NCBI GenBank assembly: GCA_963576565.1
Contig: OY755039.1
Span: forward strand, 138,073,369 to 138,137,368
From: Aspidapion aeneum
Taxonomy: Eukaryota > Arthropoda > Insecta > Coleoptera > Brentidae
Length of the DNA stretch: 64,000 nucleotides
Direction: 5' to 3'
Shown here: positions 1-13,400 of the stretch, piece after piece
How positions within the stretch are numbered: position 1 is the first letter of the stretch
How the letters are laid out: every line of letters begins with the position of its first letter
Notes under the pieces: generated by a model
Database searches by the model: none
What the model was told of the DNA's origin: nothing
What the model saw: the letters and a program-made list of their open reading frames with translations, nothing else
Translations under genes and position numbers: made by a program

Positions 1-228
1 CCTTGTTTAAGATCTTTATTTACTTGAAAGCCTTTGGTTAGTTTTGCTTTTATTTTAACTTTTGCCTTACTATTGCGGTATAACTCTTTGATGGCCTTAA
101 TTAGTTGTACGCTTATGTTTGTGTTTTCCAACGCTTTCTGCAAATCGACGTAAAGCAGATGCAGCTCTTGTCCGTATGCCATTTTCTTTTCAATAACTTG
201 GGTTATACAAAAGAGATGATCCAACACT
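1..228 (-). mobile_element. LINE reverse-transcriptase fragment
   Basis: On the - strand the bases encode VIEKK, LYVDLQKA, then [19 protein letters not shown] and LTKGFQV. This is the fingers/palm part of the same LINE family found at 27053-28358 and 36765-39735. Compared with those copies, about 20 residues after DLQKA are deleted. It runs off the window's left edge. It is a dead fragment in the SREBP intron. Confidence 0.75.
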
Positions 229-1278
229 TTCATTCATTTGTGTATATTGTATCATTTTTTTTGTAATAATAATAATAGTAGTTTATTTGAAAATGTTAAA
301 GAAATGCATTACAATATATTGAATCAATGCAAAAAAGTTCTAGATCTAGAAAAAGTTAGTACTATGAAACTAATGAACCAAATTTTGAAGAAAAAAAAAA
401 GTTTTGACCTGCTTTGGGGTCGCACCAACAAGTAAAAAGGAACTTATTCGACTAGTTTTTATAATTATATCTTATACTAAGGTTGGTTTCAAAAAGTTTT
501 CTGTGGATTTGGAGAGAGTGACTTCTATACAAAAGTCTATTTTTTATGTGATGATCAACTGGCTGAATTTTCGTAAATAGCTTGAATTTGCCGTGAGAAT
601 TGCTTTTTCAAAAAACTAATTTATATAAAAAAAAATTCTTGGAAAAATTACTTTTTAAAAAGTAATTTTACAAAAAACTAATTTATAAAAAAAAATTGTT
701 TTTACTTGTACTACTATTATATAATATACTTTAATATATAATTTGAAAAAGCAGTTTTTTCAGAAATTAATATATAAAAAAACTAAAAACAATTTTTTTA
801 GAAAAAATTATTAAAAAAAAATATATTTCAACATAAAAATTAAACAAAAATTCTCGCGGTGAATTGTCCCGCAGCGAATCAGCCGCACATTTTTTAAGGT
901 ATTGAAAAAAAACTGGGCGTTTTCTTTATTGTTAGTTTTTTCTTCTCACTATTTTGACATGTTTTGGGGTGGGAGACACAGCCGTCAGGGCATCTAATTT
1001 GTAGAAAATACATTTGTTCATATTTGATATTAGAAAATCTTTAGATTTAAGCAAAAGATTAATGAAGTTTTAGTCACTAAATTGACATTTGGCGCCTGCG
1101 CACTCCATCAGGAATCACTTTCAAGAATTTTCGCAGATGAAAAAAAGTTAAATGAAGGTATTCACGAAAGTTCAGCCTGTTACTTGTTACTTAAAAAAAA
1201 GACCAGTATGCTGTGGACTACATGTTTTTTGATTTTGCTAGTTTCTGGTAGTACCTAATTGTAGCACCAATTTTACAG
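229..1278. other. Intron sequence, AT-rich, nothing recognised
   Basis: Very AT-rich with many A and T runs (590-850). One 65-codon frame at 238-435 shows no family resemblance. No upstream SREBP exon can be supported. Confidence 0.6.
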
Positions 1279-1401
1279 ATTTCAGGACCTACAACTGTAG
1301 TATATACTTCCGCCAACACTCAGTTGCACACCTTGTTAAGTGCTCCTCAAATTTTGACAACTACAAGTATACCATTGCTACAGATGGACACAGAACATAA
1401 G
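1279..1401 (+). CDS. SREBP: SREBP exon a: linker before the bHLH
   Basis: 41 codons, phase 0 at both ends, acceptor TTTTACAG at 1271-1278 and donor GTTTGT at 1402. The residues are rich in Thr, Ser, Leu and Gln, as expected for the linker between the activation domain and the bHLH of SREBPs. It joins in frame to the bHLH exon. A second AG seven bases further in (ATTTCAG) would shorten the exon and change its entry phase, so the start is less certain than the end. No upstream SREBP exon is recognisable in 1-1278. Confidence 0.8.
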
Positions 1402-4400
1402 GTTTGTAAAACTAACATTTTAAGATATATTTATTAAGTAAACCACTGAAAATGTCAAAACTAGCAAACCACATCGCATCGCGCACTTGAATGGACCTAT
1501 GACAGTGAAACCACTACCGCCAGTATATTTTCTTTTGCACTTAAGGTGGGAGGATTTCAGAGAGATGTAAGGTTTCCGCGGCCATCGGAGATGAGTTCAG
1601 AACGAATCTTTCAAATCAAATCAAAATATGCTTCATTGTCATAATAATCAAAAAGTACATTGACAAAGCTTGGTATCTAATATTACAGCAATTTAATTCT
1701 AGTAAATCTTAGATATAAATCGGTCAGTATAAACCATAGCAGTCAAAAGGTTAACTGACAGCAACAAGAAAAGATAAAGGAGGTATGTTTGTACTTAACC
1801 GATGCAAATATATATGAAATGCCGGATTCTCCACTACAAAAATATTTTTTTCTTGTAATAACAGTTAAACATTATATTTTCGCCCAAAAACATTTGCTAA
1901 TGGAAGTTCGTTTTAATTTGTGATATATTTAAGAAAAATATATTTTCGCCCAAAAACATGTGCTAATGCAAGTTCGTTTTAATTTTTGGTATATTTAGTT
2001 TATTAGGCAGTCTGTAGTGGTTTATGGTTTGTGAATATAAATTAAATTAATGTACTTTTATTTATCTGCATTTTAAAGAACCAAAAGTAAAAATATATTA
2101 TGATAATCCTATGTAATTGTGTAATCCTTTCTGTTTGCAACTTTAATTTCGTGGTCTCGAATTCATACGTTGCCTTCGACTATCTTTATGCGAAACACCC
2201 AAACCTCCCTCTCTTTTAGACACGTGGCTTTGAATTCTTCTCTCTCGCATATCATTACATGCCTGAAGTAAATCTAACAGCATTCGTTTTTTGGACAGTT
2301 ATTTGGTTGTTCCATCTAACCAAAACCGTTTTAAAACAGTCCTCGTATTGCATTGCGTGCGCATTGGGATTTTTTGGACGGTTTTATGACTGCCGAACGG
2401 GTTGATGGAACACTGCTTATGGATGATTCTACCAAAAGTCGGCTATATGGCTATCATTTTTGGTCATTGCCTTTAAATAACAGTACAGCACAGTAAATAA
2501 TTTTGTTTTTTTAAATTTATGTAACTAATTAGGTGTAAGCTAAGAAACATTTATTTTCCCGAATTTTAGGAATTATTGCATAAAAATTCCAGAGGGATGA
2601 GTACCAGAGGAATGAGTTTTTTAATGGTTTTCCAATTTTAATCAAAATCTATTTAGACTACTTAACTTAAGTTTTATATAAACAAAGTTCCTATACTTAT
2701 AATTTTAAAACAATCAACAAAAAATTATACTATTGATATCAGTCGAACATTTACTTACCAGAGGAATGATAATTGAAGCGTTCCTTTTTGATTTCTCCGA
2801 AAAAAACTAATTTTCTGCCGAAAATAAAAAGATCTATAACTTAAACCAAACTAAAGTTGACATTATCTGTCACAACTTGTCACCCTCACAAGTAAATTAG
2901 ATATCCAGGGCCGTCTCTTTCTCTAGAAATTAATCGGTGGTATTCACAAATATTGTGTTATTAAAAATGGAGCACGTTTAAAATTGTAAAATTTTCCGGA
3001 GAAGATGTAAATTCAGATTTTCAAAAATATGACTGCAAACTTAAGTTTTATCAATTTTTTGATAAATAGTTAAGACTTGGTTAAATATTATTTATTTAGA
3101 TATTTTTTTTCAATCTGAGTTTTTAATATTTGGTTTGGGACTACACCAGAGGAATGAGGTATTTGCTTTGTAATAAAAAAAATTATAAACTTGCAATTTT
3201 TTTTTATACATTAAACTCAAATGCTCCATAAAGGAAACATTTCGTTTTAAATCTTATAACTAAAACTATGCCTCATTTGCAGTCTGTGTTTGAAAAATAT
3301 GCATTCCCACTCCACAGCACCATTTTTGTAGAATCATCCTTGTATCTCTGCTTTTTTGTGTCGGATGTTTTAACCAATAAGTACCTAGTTTTTTCTTTTC
3401 TAGGTGGCTATAAACAGAATTTCGCCAGTGAAAGAAGTTAAAGTAAAAGAAGTCAAGAGAAGCGCACATAACGCGATAGAAAGAAAATACCGAACTAGCA
3501 TTAATGACAAAATTGTCGAATTAAAAAACATTGTGGTAGGAGAAGAAGCCAAACTAAATAAATCTGCAATTCTAAGGAAAGCAATAGATTACATCAGATT
3601 TTTGCAAAATTCGAACACCAGATTAAAACAAGAGAACATGGCTTTAAAGATGGCGGCGTCTCAAACAACACTGAAAGATATTTTGACGAATAGTGTCAGA
3701 TATGGTCCAGACGATACTCCGCCACATAGTGATATGGGCAGCATGTCTCCAGGTGAGTTTTAGTTCCTTCTTTTTCTTTCATCTTTCATCTTGGAAGAAA
3801 GAAAACAGTAAAGAAATCTAACCCAGATATAATAGTTTGTGAAAATTCTCATCTCTGCTCTGGGATGGGCGAACAGTCCTTAGTTGTACAAGTATTTAAA
3901 TTATTACAATCTATACACATTCTTATCCTTTCAAATCTCTGGTATAGAAGGAATGGATTATTGGTGGTTATTAGTGTAGAAATTTAATCTTCTCTTATAA
4001 TCTATATATATTTATCGGTTTCACAACGTTCTACGTCTTCCGATACCCAATCTCCACTCGTTTCTGTTTGCCCATAATTCATCATCTAGGCCTCTTACTC
4101 TTATTTCACTGTCTATTCCTTCTCTCAAGCTTCTCCTTGGCCGTCCTCGTTTTCTTCGGCCAGTTGGTTTCCATTGTAGTATTTGTTTAGGTAGTCTTGC
4201 ATCATTCATTCTTTGTACATGTCCGTACCACACCAGTTGTTTTGTTCTTATATCATCCACTAAAGTACGTTCACCCACTGTCATAGTTTATCTTATTCTT
4301 TTATTTGTATATCTTTCTCTTTTTGATTTCCCTGCTGCTCTTCTCCAATAGTCCATCTCCGTAGCGGAAAGCATTTTTTCTGTTATATCCTTGATTGGCC

Positions 4401-7400
4401 ATACTTCTGAGCCGTATTTAATGATACTTTTTACAATGGTGTTATATATAAGCTTTTTGTTATGTTTTGATATACTTTGGTCCCAAATTATTCCATTTAA
4501 TAAAGTTATTGCTTTTCTTCCTTGTACGTTTCGATCTTTTATAGCTTTGTCTAGTGTTCCGTCAGCTGTAATTTTTAGACCTAAGTATTTATACTCATCA
4601 CAGGACTGAATTCGCTGCCCGGTATTTAAGATTAGATCCTGTTTCATTCCACCGATACACATATACTCTGTCTTATTGAGATTAACCTCTAGTCCCCACT
4701 TATTGTACTCTTCTATTAGTTTTCGTGTCATATATTCGAGGTCGTCATAATCCTGAGCCACTACTATCTGATCATCGGCGAAACATAAAGTATACAAGGT
4801 GGTTTCGTCCAACGGAATTCCCATGTTTTGGCATTTTCTCTTCCATACTTTAAGGGCTTGTTCCGAGTATATCTTGAAGAGCGTAGGCGAGATACACTTA
4901 TAATCTTTACACATCCGTATTCTCCCGTTTTTTTTGCCCATGTTTACAGAATATTGATTGATTGAACTTTTAGGGGTGGTAGGATTCAAAAAGAATGGGG
5001 TCAAAATTTAAAAAAAAATCGATTTTTTTGTTATAATATCTTAACTTTCCTGAAAAATTACAACAGACAATTGAAATTTTGTGGAATTATGCATTATAAT
5101 AATGGTAATAACTGAGTGATTAAATTATTTAAAAAAAATTAAATACAACAAATAATTTTTTTTAAATATAGTGTTAATATTACTATTTTCTTTAATTATT
5201 AAGGGGCTTTTAGATATGTACAAGAATCTATCTCAAATTGCTTTAAGAATTTATTGCTAATAAAAAAAATTAATTCTTAAAAAAATTGACAAAATGATAG
5301 GTTCACAAAAGATATTTGTTCACAAAAAACTTTTGACAAACAATTTGGAGGAATTTATCTGTTTACAGAATATTTTTTTTAAAAGCGCTTCGCTGAAAAT
5401 TGTGAGGTACAAATATTAAGTCCTTCTTTTTGGCAACAAAAAACTTCGCTATTGAAGGAAAGGGGTAACGGTGGTTATTAGTGTGGGAATTTAAAGTTTT
5501 ATAATCTACACACATCCGTATTCTCCCGTTTTTTATCCATGTTTTTAAAACAAGCAGAACTTTTTATAAGGAGTGGTTATCGAAAAATAAAAAATTTTCT
5601 CCATTGGTTGTCTTGGGATCTCTATTCATAGACATTCTGTATACATATTATTTTTCTTACTTTTGACAATTTACAAATCTTTTATATTGAAGGTATAACA
5701 GTAACAGTGCTTATTAGTGTAGAAGTTTAAAGTTGTATAATCTATACACATTCTTAATCTCGCGTTTTTTATAGAGCATTCTCTGCCATCAAGCCCAGAA
5801 TATGCAACTATACAAGAAACCAGTGAAGACGAATCTACAACGCCATCTTCAAGAGGGATGCTTGATCAGTCTAGGTAATTTTTTTTCTTATTCAAGTTTA
5901 CAATTTACATTTTATATGGTCACATTGACGTTAAAAAACTACAGTTTGCATTGTCGTGTAGCAATATGGATATGAAAAAACCACAACGTTGTTTATTAAG
6001 GGTGTTATTTTTTTTTATTTTTCTTAGGTTGACACTTTGCGTCTTTATGTTGGCGTTTTTGACTTTCAATCCATTCGGCTTTGCACTTAGTCGAATTTCT
6101 ACAGCTGACAGCAGCGTGATCCCAGGAGGCAGGACTATTCTATCTTGTAAGTATTTTGTACAGAGTGATTTGTTATAAGTGTACCTTTACATAACTTTTT
6201 TATTATTTGTCGTAGAAAGATGAAACAAAAACTGGAAGAATTAATGGATCATTGAACATTTTTCTCATTTGAAAATTTTTTGACAGCTGTCACTATATAC
6301 GACTTACAACAAATAGAACAGTTTTTTAAAATTAGAACACCCTAATATTTTTTGAGATTAGAGCATTTTAATTTACATTACTTCTTTAGTCAAACCATAG
6401 GACTACGGTACACAGTGTGCCTGAATGAAGTATAGGTTACATAAAAATGGTTCCAAAAACTAATTGAATATTTTGAATATGGACTCTTTCCTGAGTTCAG
6501 AGCCATATTCATATAAATCGTAGCTGATCCTCCGAAATTTTATCAATTTTTTGCCATTTTTCTAGTTAGCCTAGGCGCTGGCTCCTGTCACGTGTGACCT
6601 AATATGTGCGCTCAGTTTGACTGCGGAGCACTGTTAAGCACCCATAGGAGTATAAAAAAAGTTGGGTCACATGGTCGAACTCATGGTCGTTTGGCCGCCA
6701 TCTTTGAAAATGGCCGCCAAATTGATAGATTTTTTTGTTTAAGCGTATCTCCCTAGCCAGTCGTCCGATTTTAATTTTTTTAAACCTTATTATACTCCTC
6801 TTTTAAAGACAAATAAATTTTGTCATTACACATTTTTTGATAAATCAAGTTGTTCGTGCAACTTTAATTTTAAATTCAAATTTTGCGCCAAATTCCCGTA
6901 TTCGGAAAACCCACACAATTTCAATTTTGATTGGCACAAGCAAAACGCCAGCGCCATCTACGAAAAATGAATCTGCGCAAAAAGGCGTAACCAAAAAAGA
7001 ATTCGTCTGTCGTATTCTATCGAGATCACCACGCAGTATGGTGATAAATTCTATTAACCAAAAAATCCAATAACATTCTTAGAAAATCAAACTAAACCAT
7101 TACACAAACAAGTGATTCTAGTGTGGATCGACTGCAACGACTGGGCCAGCGAGAGGAGCTCCTCTGGACGACGGAAACAATTAAAAAGGTTCGGTTCGGT
7201 TCGGTGCCAATCCTCTATATTGTCTTTGTGTGGCTCGGAAAAATTAATATTTTTACATCGTCCTTTTAAGGATTTTTGCACCCAGATTTTATAAAACGAT
7301 CAGCGCGTTTACAGTCCCGCGGCTCTACCAACCTCAAACCTCAAATCACCAACACAAGTAGTTCTTGAGATATACCAAGTTATTAGTATTTCCGCTCGCA

Positions 7401-10400
7401 AAAGAATTAAATTGAAACCCATTCTCATTTTATTGTAGTTTCAATATTATTGACATTTGCTTTTTTTGTAACATAGAAGGCTTTAAACTTTTCACAGAAG
7501 AGGATATTGACTTTATGTTTTTAAAGTTCGATGGATGGTACCTACTAAAGACTGCCTAAAAAGGGTGGTTTCTAAAACCGTTCATAAGATTATAGAAAAA
7601 GTGAATTTGCAGCGAAACGATGCATCTTAGCGACAAACGTTAAGAATAATTTTTTATAGTAGTTTTAATTCCGCTTCTTCTGATCGTTGTCATATCTTTT
7701 ACAATTTTTAAGAAAAACATCGATTTTGAAGCGAAATCATGAAATTTTTACAAAATTGTATATTTTAGCTGGCTTTTCCAGCTAACTATTAAAGCTAGGA
7801 TACTAAGTGATACATCAAAAGAAGCGGAATTAAAAGTACTACAAAAAATTAATTTTATAGTTTTCCGCTAGAATGCATCGTTTCGCTGTAAATTCATTTA
7901 TTCTATAATCTTGAGAACAGTTTTAGAAACCACCCTCTTTAAGGCAGTCTTTAGGGGCACCATTCATCGAAATTTAAAAACATAAAGTCAATATCCTCTT
8001 CTGTGAAAGGTTTAAAGCTTTCTATGTAACAAAAAAAACAAATGTCAATAATATTGTAGCTACAATAAAATGAGCATGGGTATTATTTTAATTCTTTTGC
8101 GAGCGGAAATACTAATAATCTTGGTATATCTCAAAAACTACTTGATTTATCAAAAAATATGTAATGACAAAATTTGTTTGTCTTTAAAAAAGGAGTTAAA
8201 CAGGCTTTAAGAAATTAAAATCGGACTACTGGGTAGGGAGATACGCTTAAACAAAAAATCTTTCAATTTGGCGGCCATTTTCAAAGATGGCGGTCAAACA
8301 ACCATGAGTTCGACCACGTGACCAAACTTTTTTTATACTCCTATGGGTGCTTAACAAAGCCCCGTAGTCAAACTGAGCGCACATATTTGGTCACAAGTGA
8401 CAGGAGCCAGCGCCTAGGCTAACTAGAAAAATGTCAAAAATTTCGAGAAGAGGATCAGCTAGGATTTACATGAATATGGCTCTGAAGTCAGGAAAGAGTC
8501 CATATTCAAAATGTGTAATTAGTTTTTGGAACCATTTTTATGTAACCTACCCAAGTAACATTTCTTTATTTATAGCAGAAGCTAAAAGGTTGCCAGCGCC
8601 TTTCCTTAAAACCATTAGTTTCAATGTTTGGTCGCTAGCACGTTCCTATTACGCTTATATACCCCTTAGACCTCCTAAATGGGACTCCCCAATTGGTGGT
8701 GGCAACCTATGTATTAAACTCATTATAAAACCATAAGAAATAAACGCTAGCTTCGCCCTCTAGCGGTTCCACCAGTATAGAACCTTTTAGAGCCTAAAGC
8801 TATTATGCCAGGTTCTAAAAGCAACTCAGAAACGTCCTCTATCCTGTTATAAAACTAGATTTGGTAATTTGGTATCCTAGCAATTCTGTTGAATACCATA
8901 ATACCTTTAGAGTAAAGAATTTTTCCTATAAAAGCTTTAGTGATATTTTAGATTCACAATGGCTATATAAATAAATTTAGGTCATAAAATTGCCAAAAAT
9001 GTCAGAGTCCCAAAATTATTGTATCACATAAAAATATACCTATATATGAGGAGTTTGTCGTTTTGTGGATCATCAAATTGCCTGCCAGACTTATTTTTCT
9101 GATAAAATCGTATCTGAAAAGCTCTCAAAACAAGCGCCTGGTGCGAAAACCGAACCGAACCGAACCTCACAAATGCTTTTTAATAGTTTTTTGATAACTA
9201 AATAACAAATATTTAAAATAAAATAAAATAATTTACACTATTCACCATTAAAAAAGTCTGTTTGGTTTACATAAATCAAAATTAAAGTAAAATTATTGTT
9301 AAAAAACACTGCTAAAACGACTAGATAAATATTTTCTGTTTACAATATTTTTAAAATAATTCTATATATGCCATTATCGTTTTATAGTGGTCACTTGATT
9401 TTATTTGTTACTCTGTCGCAACAAGGATTTTTGAGTGCGCTTATGAAACCAATAAAAAAGAGAAGGTAAACATAGTGAACATAACCTCACTTAATTTTTT
9501 TGTATTTGTTTTTTAAACTGTTGTGTTAAATTTAAATGTTTTTTATCGTGCAATTTGCACACAATCAGGAGGGCCAGTGCAATAATATCCGTTGTGCCTG
9601 CAGGTTGGAGGGAAACCTCTTATATTGGCCGTTTAAACAGGTCTTATCTAGGCTTGGGTGCCCTACCCAGGAGGATAATAAATAATCAATCTTGCAATAG
9701 GTAGGTACCAATCTGTACTAGTACTAGTAAAAACTAAAATACGAAAGTATTTATTTACTTCTGTTAAACAAAGTTTTATATGACCGTCTATTTAAATAAT
9801 ATTTAATATGCAGCTATGGGTTACCAAAAATACAAAAGAATTAAGTTTACCTTTAAGCCTTCCAATAAAACCTGTTTAAAATGCCTAAAAGTAATGGCAA
9901 AAACCAAAAGTTTAAAGTTTATATTTACCACTTTTAAAAACCTTAAGGAAACTAGGTTCTATATGGCCGCCTATATAATCATATTTACTAATAAACTACT
10001 GGTAACTACAAAAACAATAGGATATAAGGTAACCTTTTAGCTCTATTATAAAACACTTTTGTTATGAATGAAAAAAACTAAAAGACCAAAGTTTTTATTT
10101 ATTTCTTTTTAAAAACTTTAGGTAAAAGGGTTTTATAAGACCATCTTTATAAATCAGAAATCAATAAAACCAAAAGTATCTAAAAGGAACAGAAGAACAC
10201 TTTTTGGTTGTATAACACCTCTTTAGGTAATTGGCAATATAAATTACCTTTTTGTAGCCAAATTGATCCTAAAAGCCATAACAGCACCCTCTAAATAACC
10301 TTGGAACCAAATTAATAAAACCTTGAGTGGTAATAATGTTACTTGGGCTATACTTCATTCAGGTACACTGTGGGTAGTAAAACAAAATAAGCGTAGAATA

Positions 10401-13400
10401 TACAGTGTGTTGAAAAAACCCTCGGACACCATGCCATGCATGGCAGCTGAATAGAATTTTCCCCTATCGACTACCTTCTACACTTGGCTAGTAGTAGAAA
10501 GGGGGAGGCCTAAGTATGTAGGCCTCTATGCGGGTTCTTTTTGCTAAGGATAGTAACCCAAGCAGCATTTGGACGTCATATTACGTTACCCACACGTTGC
10601 TTGCGATAAACGCGACGTCGGGTGCCGACGTCGTTTCGACCGCCTGACGACCCTCGTTTGCACCTAAATGGGGAAAACAAATTCGGGTCGCTACGACGTC
10701 AGCATCTGACCTTATAGGTGATAGAGTTTACCAATTAACAACGTAATTGTACGTTGGATTTCCGTCACTTAAATTTAGTCGCAAACAGGTAAGTTGCGTT
10801 TGGTTTCGTTTCCATTGCCTAGAATACATATAGTTTTTGCTAAAAAGAATTCCTGTCGAGTAACTAAAATCATACCTGATAAGTAAATATTTTACACTTA
10901 TTATAACAAGTCTCATAAAAATGGGTGCATTTTACAAATGACAATTACAGTCATGCATGAAAGGGGGTATTACAATATTAATAATTTATATTTTAAAGCA
11001 GGAATCCAACAAAAATTTTACAACGAAGGCATGTTTATTGATAAATGTGATAAAAATACTTTCAAAAAAAGCAAGCGCTCCTGAAATATGCAAAAATTTA
11101 CTAAAATATATATTTGTTAAATAGATCTAATTTCTATTATTTTTTTTTTTTTTTGTAAAAAAAATATTTTGCTGCCTCACTAAACTCAAATTTGTTAATA
11201 ATTTTACAATTATTCTTTCATTTCTACTTAAAATTAGAAAAAGAAAAAGTATTTTATAATGGCCGACAGACGCTAACCTTTTTAAAATGGCGGATTACTG
11301 TGTCTGACTTAATGTGAACTAATAATATACCAATTCGGACCGGGTCTCCACTTTTGGATGTGAAAGATAACCAAAGAGTCGAAGTCCGACGTCCGGCAAA
11401 CGTATTTCGTCCCATTAAATTCGGACGTTCGCCCCGCATAATTTTGCGTCGGCCTACCAAGGGATTGGAACTCAACGTCCGCTCTTTTTCTACTACAATA
11501 GGTAAAGCCCACGGTCCCAAAGCTAACTACCCACCGAAATCATTGTTTTTTTTTTATTTTTTAGAAATGTTTGTTTTATTATCAAAAATCTAAGGGAAAT
11601 AAAACCCATACCCCACGTGTGGGAAGAGGATGGGGTATTATGGTTTCCAAAATTCAAAAAATATATAAAACTGCGTCATGTCCTGAAACGTAGCCGTCCT
11701 GACCAAAATATCTCTTGACCAAACAAATGCACTTGTTGTTAGGTTATGGGCGTCTATAAATGACAGTAGGCTGTACATGTGACGCGTAGGCCATATGAAC
11801 GGACGTGGAATAGGTCAAGTAAAAGTTACGGAAAATACACCAACCAAACTAAACGCTAGTTTAGGTCTGAGGTTAGGGTCTTCGCCGGACGTACCCGACG
11901 CCGACGTCTGTTGGTCGTTGGGCTGGTCAGAGTTTTTGTACGTCGAACAAACGAACGTAAGACCGACGTTGGGAAATGAATGCGACGTCGCTTAACGCAT
12001 AATCAATCTTGCAACTTAAAATTCCACTAAATCCGACGTCGGTTCAGGTCACATTAGGTTGTAAGTCATATAAATGTTTCTTGGGAAGTTGTAATTTCAT
12101 TTTATTTTTAGGGAACGAGCAACAAACGGTGTCAGTGGCCCCCTCCTCTTTGATGTTGCTCTTCTTGAACTTCTTTATTTTCGGTTTTTGTCTGATAAAA
12201 ATGTTTGTCCATGGCGACCCGATAGTTTCGTTGAGCAAAAAATCCAAGGAGAGCGCAAAGTTTTGGATTCACAGGAAACAGGCGGATATGTACTTAGTTG
12301 AGGTAAAGAAACATTCTTCTCCTTCTTCATGTAGCATTACGACCTCTGATGAGCTTAGAATAGAATAGAAATTTATTAACCAGTACGAAATACATTACAA
12401 AAGCTTTGTCACTTACAAAAAAAAAGAAGCAATACTTATATAAATACATTTTTAAGATGTTTTCTTTTTTTTTTTAAATTGCCCTAAAAAATTCTTTAAA
12501 ATTTCATTTTCTCTTTCTTAAATACTAAAATCACTAAATCACACTCGAGGGTAGTCTTAAACTTTCTTTTTTTTTTGTTATTTAAAAAATAACAATCTCT
12601 TTTTTAGTTCTTTAGATATAAAGCTCATTGAACCGACACACTTTAGTCTGAAACCCCAATATTTTGGCCAAAAATAGTAAAAACTAACTTAACAATAAAA
12701 CTGTTTGGTTACATATTTTTTAAATTTGGTAAACTTATCACGTCCTTGCAATGTAACTATAGGTAAATTTAGTGGGAATAAGGACACTGTTGTTCTGGTA
12801 AATATACGTTTTAATCCATCTGTAACGTTTCGACAATGGTTTTTGTCTTCATCAGACCTTCAGACTAGATCGTACATTGGAACAACAAAAAACAAGAATT
12901 CAAGCACATCAGGAAAACAAACGGCACAAAATTAAAAACGAAACCCAACATTAATCTGCTAATTATTTATATTTTCTTTTGTTTTGTTTATCAGACAGGT
13001 TATATTGACAAAACAAAAGAAAATATAAAGAATTAGCAGATTAATGTTGGGTTTCGTTTTTAATTTTGTGCCGTTTGTTTTCCTGATGTGCTTGAATTCT
13101 TGTTTTTTGTTGTTCCAATGTACGATCTAGTCTGAAGGTCTGATGAAGACAAAAACCATTGTCGAAACGTTACAGATGGATTAAAACGTATATTTACCAG
13201 AACAACAGTGTCCTTATTCCCACTAAATTTACCTATAATATTTTTTAAAGCTAAATAATGGCACCTTAAAGTTCCAGCATAATTGGCTTCATTGCCAAAG
13301 CAGGCTTCGAAATATCGTTGTTTGAATTTGACATTTCCTGACCATCAACAATTGTTTTTTTATTGTTTATTATTTTTCACTAACTTTAATGTGCTATTTC

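Larger units (their letters stand above)
6411..10372. mobile_element. Foldback DNA element with two nested insertions
   Basis: Left end CACAGTGTGCCTGAATGAAG and right end, read inverted, CACAGTGTACCTGAATGAAG, flanked on both sides by GGTA. The arms are long: 6411-7690 (less the LTR) pairs with about 7813-8549 and 10348-10372, around a loop near 7691-7812. Removing the LTR at 6851-7354 and the DNA element at 8550-10347 with their duplications leaves about 1.65 kb. CACAGTG ends and a 4-bp duplication would suit a non-autonomous CMC (Chapaev-like) element; no transposase is present. The interior contains a repeated phrase about SRE-unrelated AT-rich DNA only. Confidence 0.75.

Noticed and set aside
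238..435. Possible upstream SREBP exon
   Set aside because: The 65 codons lack an acceptor in the right place and do not resemble the SREBP N-terminal region.
7220..7350. On the - strand a tRNA-Tyr-like string (GGTAGAGC...GGACTGTAAA) inside the solo LTR
   Set aside because: No proper B-box or paired arms follow, and the insertion is better explained as an LTR with TG...CA ends and a 5-bp duplication.
9816..10040. A 74-codon frame conserved in both copies of the 1.8-kb element (also 35130-35354)
   Set aside because: Between the copies about 15 codon changes alter the residue and only about two do not, so there is no sign of selection on the protein.
11254..11995. Several frames shared by both GACGTC-rich elements
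   Set aside because: They overlap in different frames, carry no transposase motif and reflect nucleotide identity of the copies.
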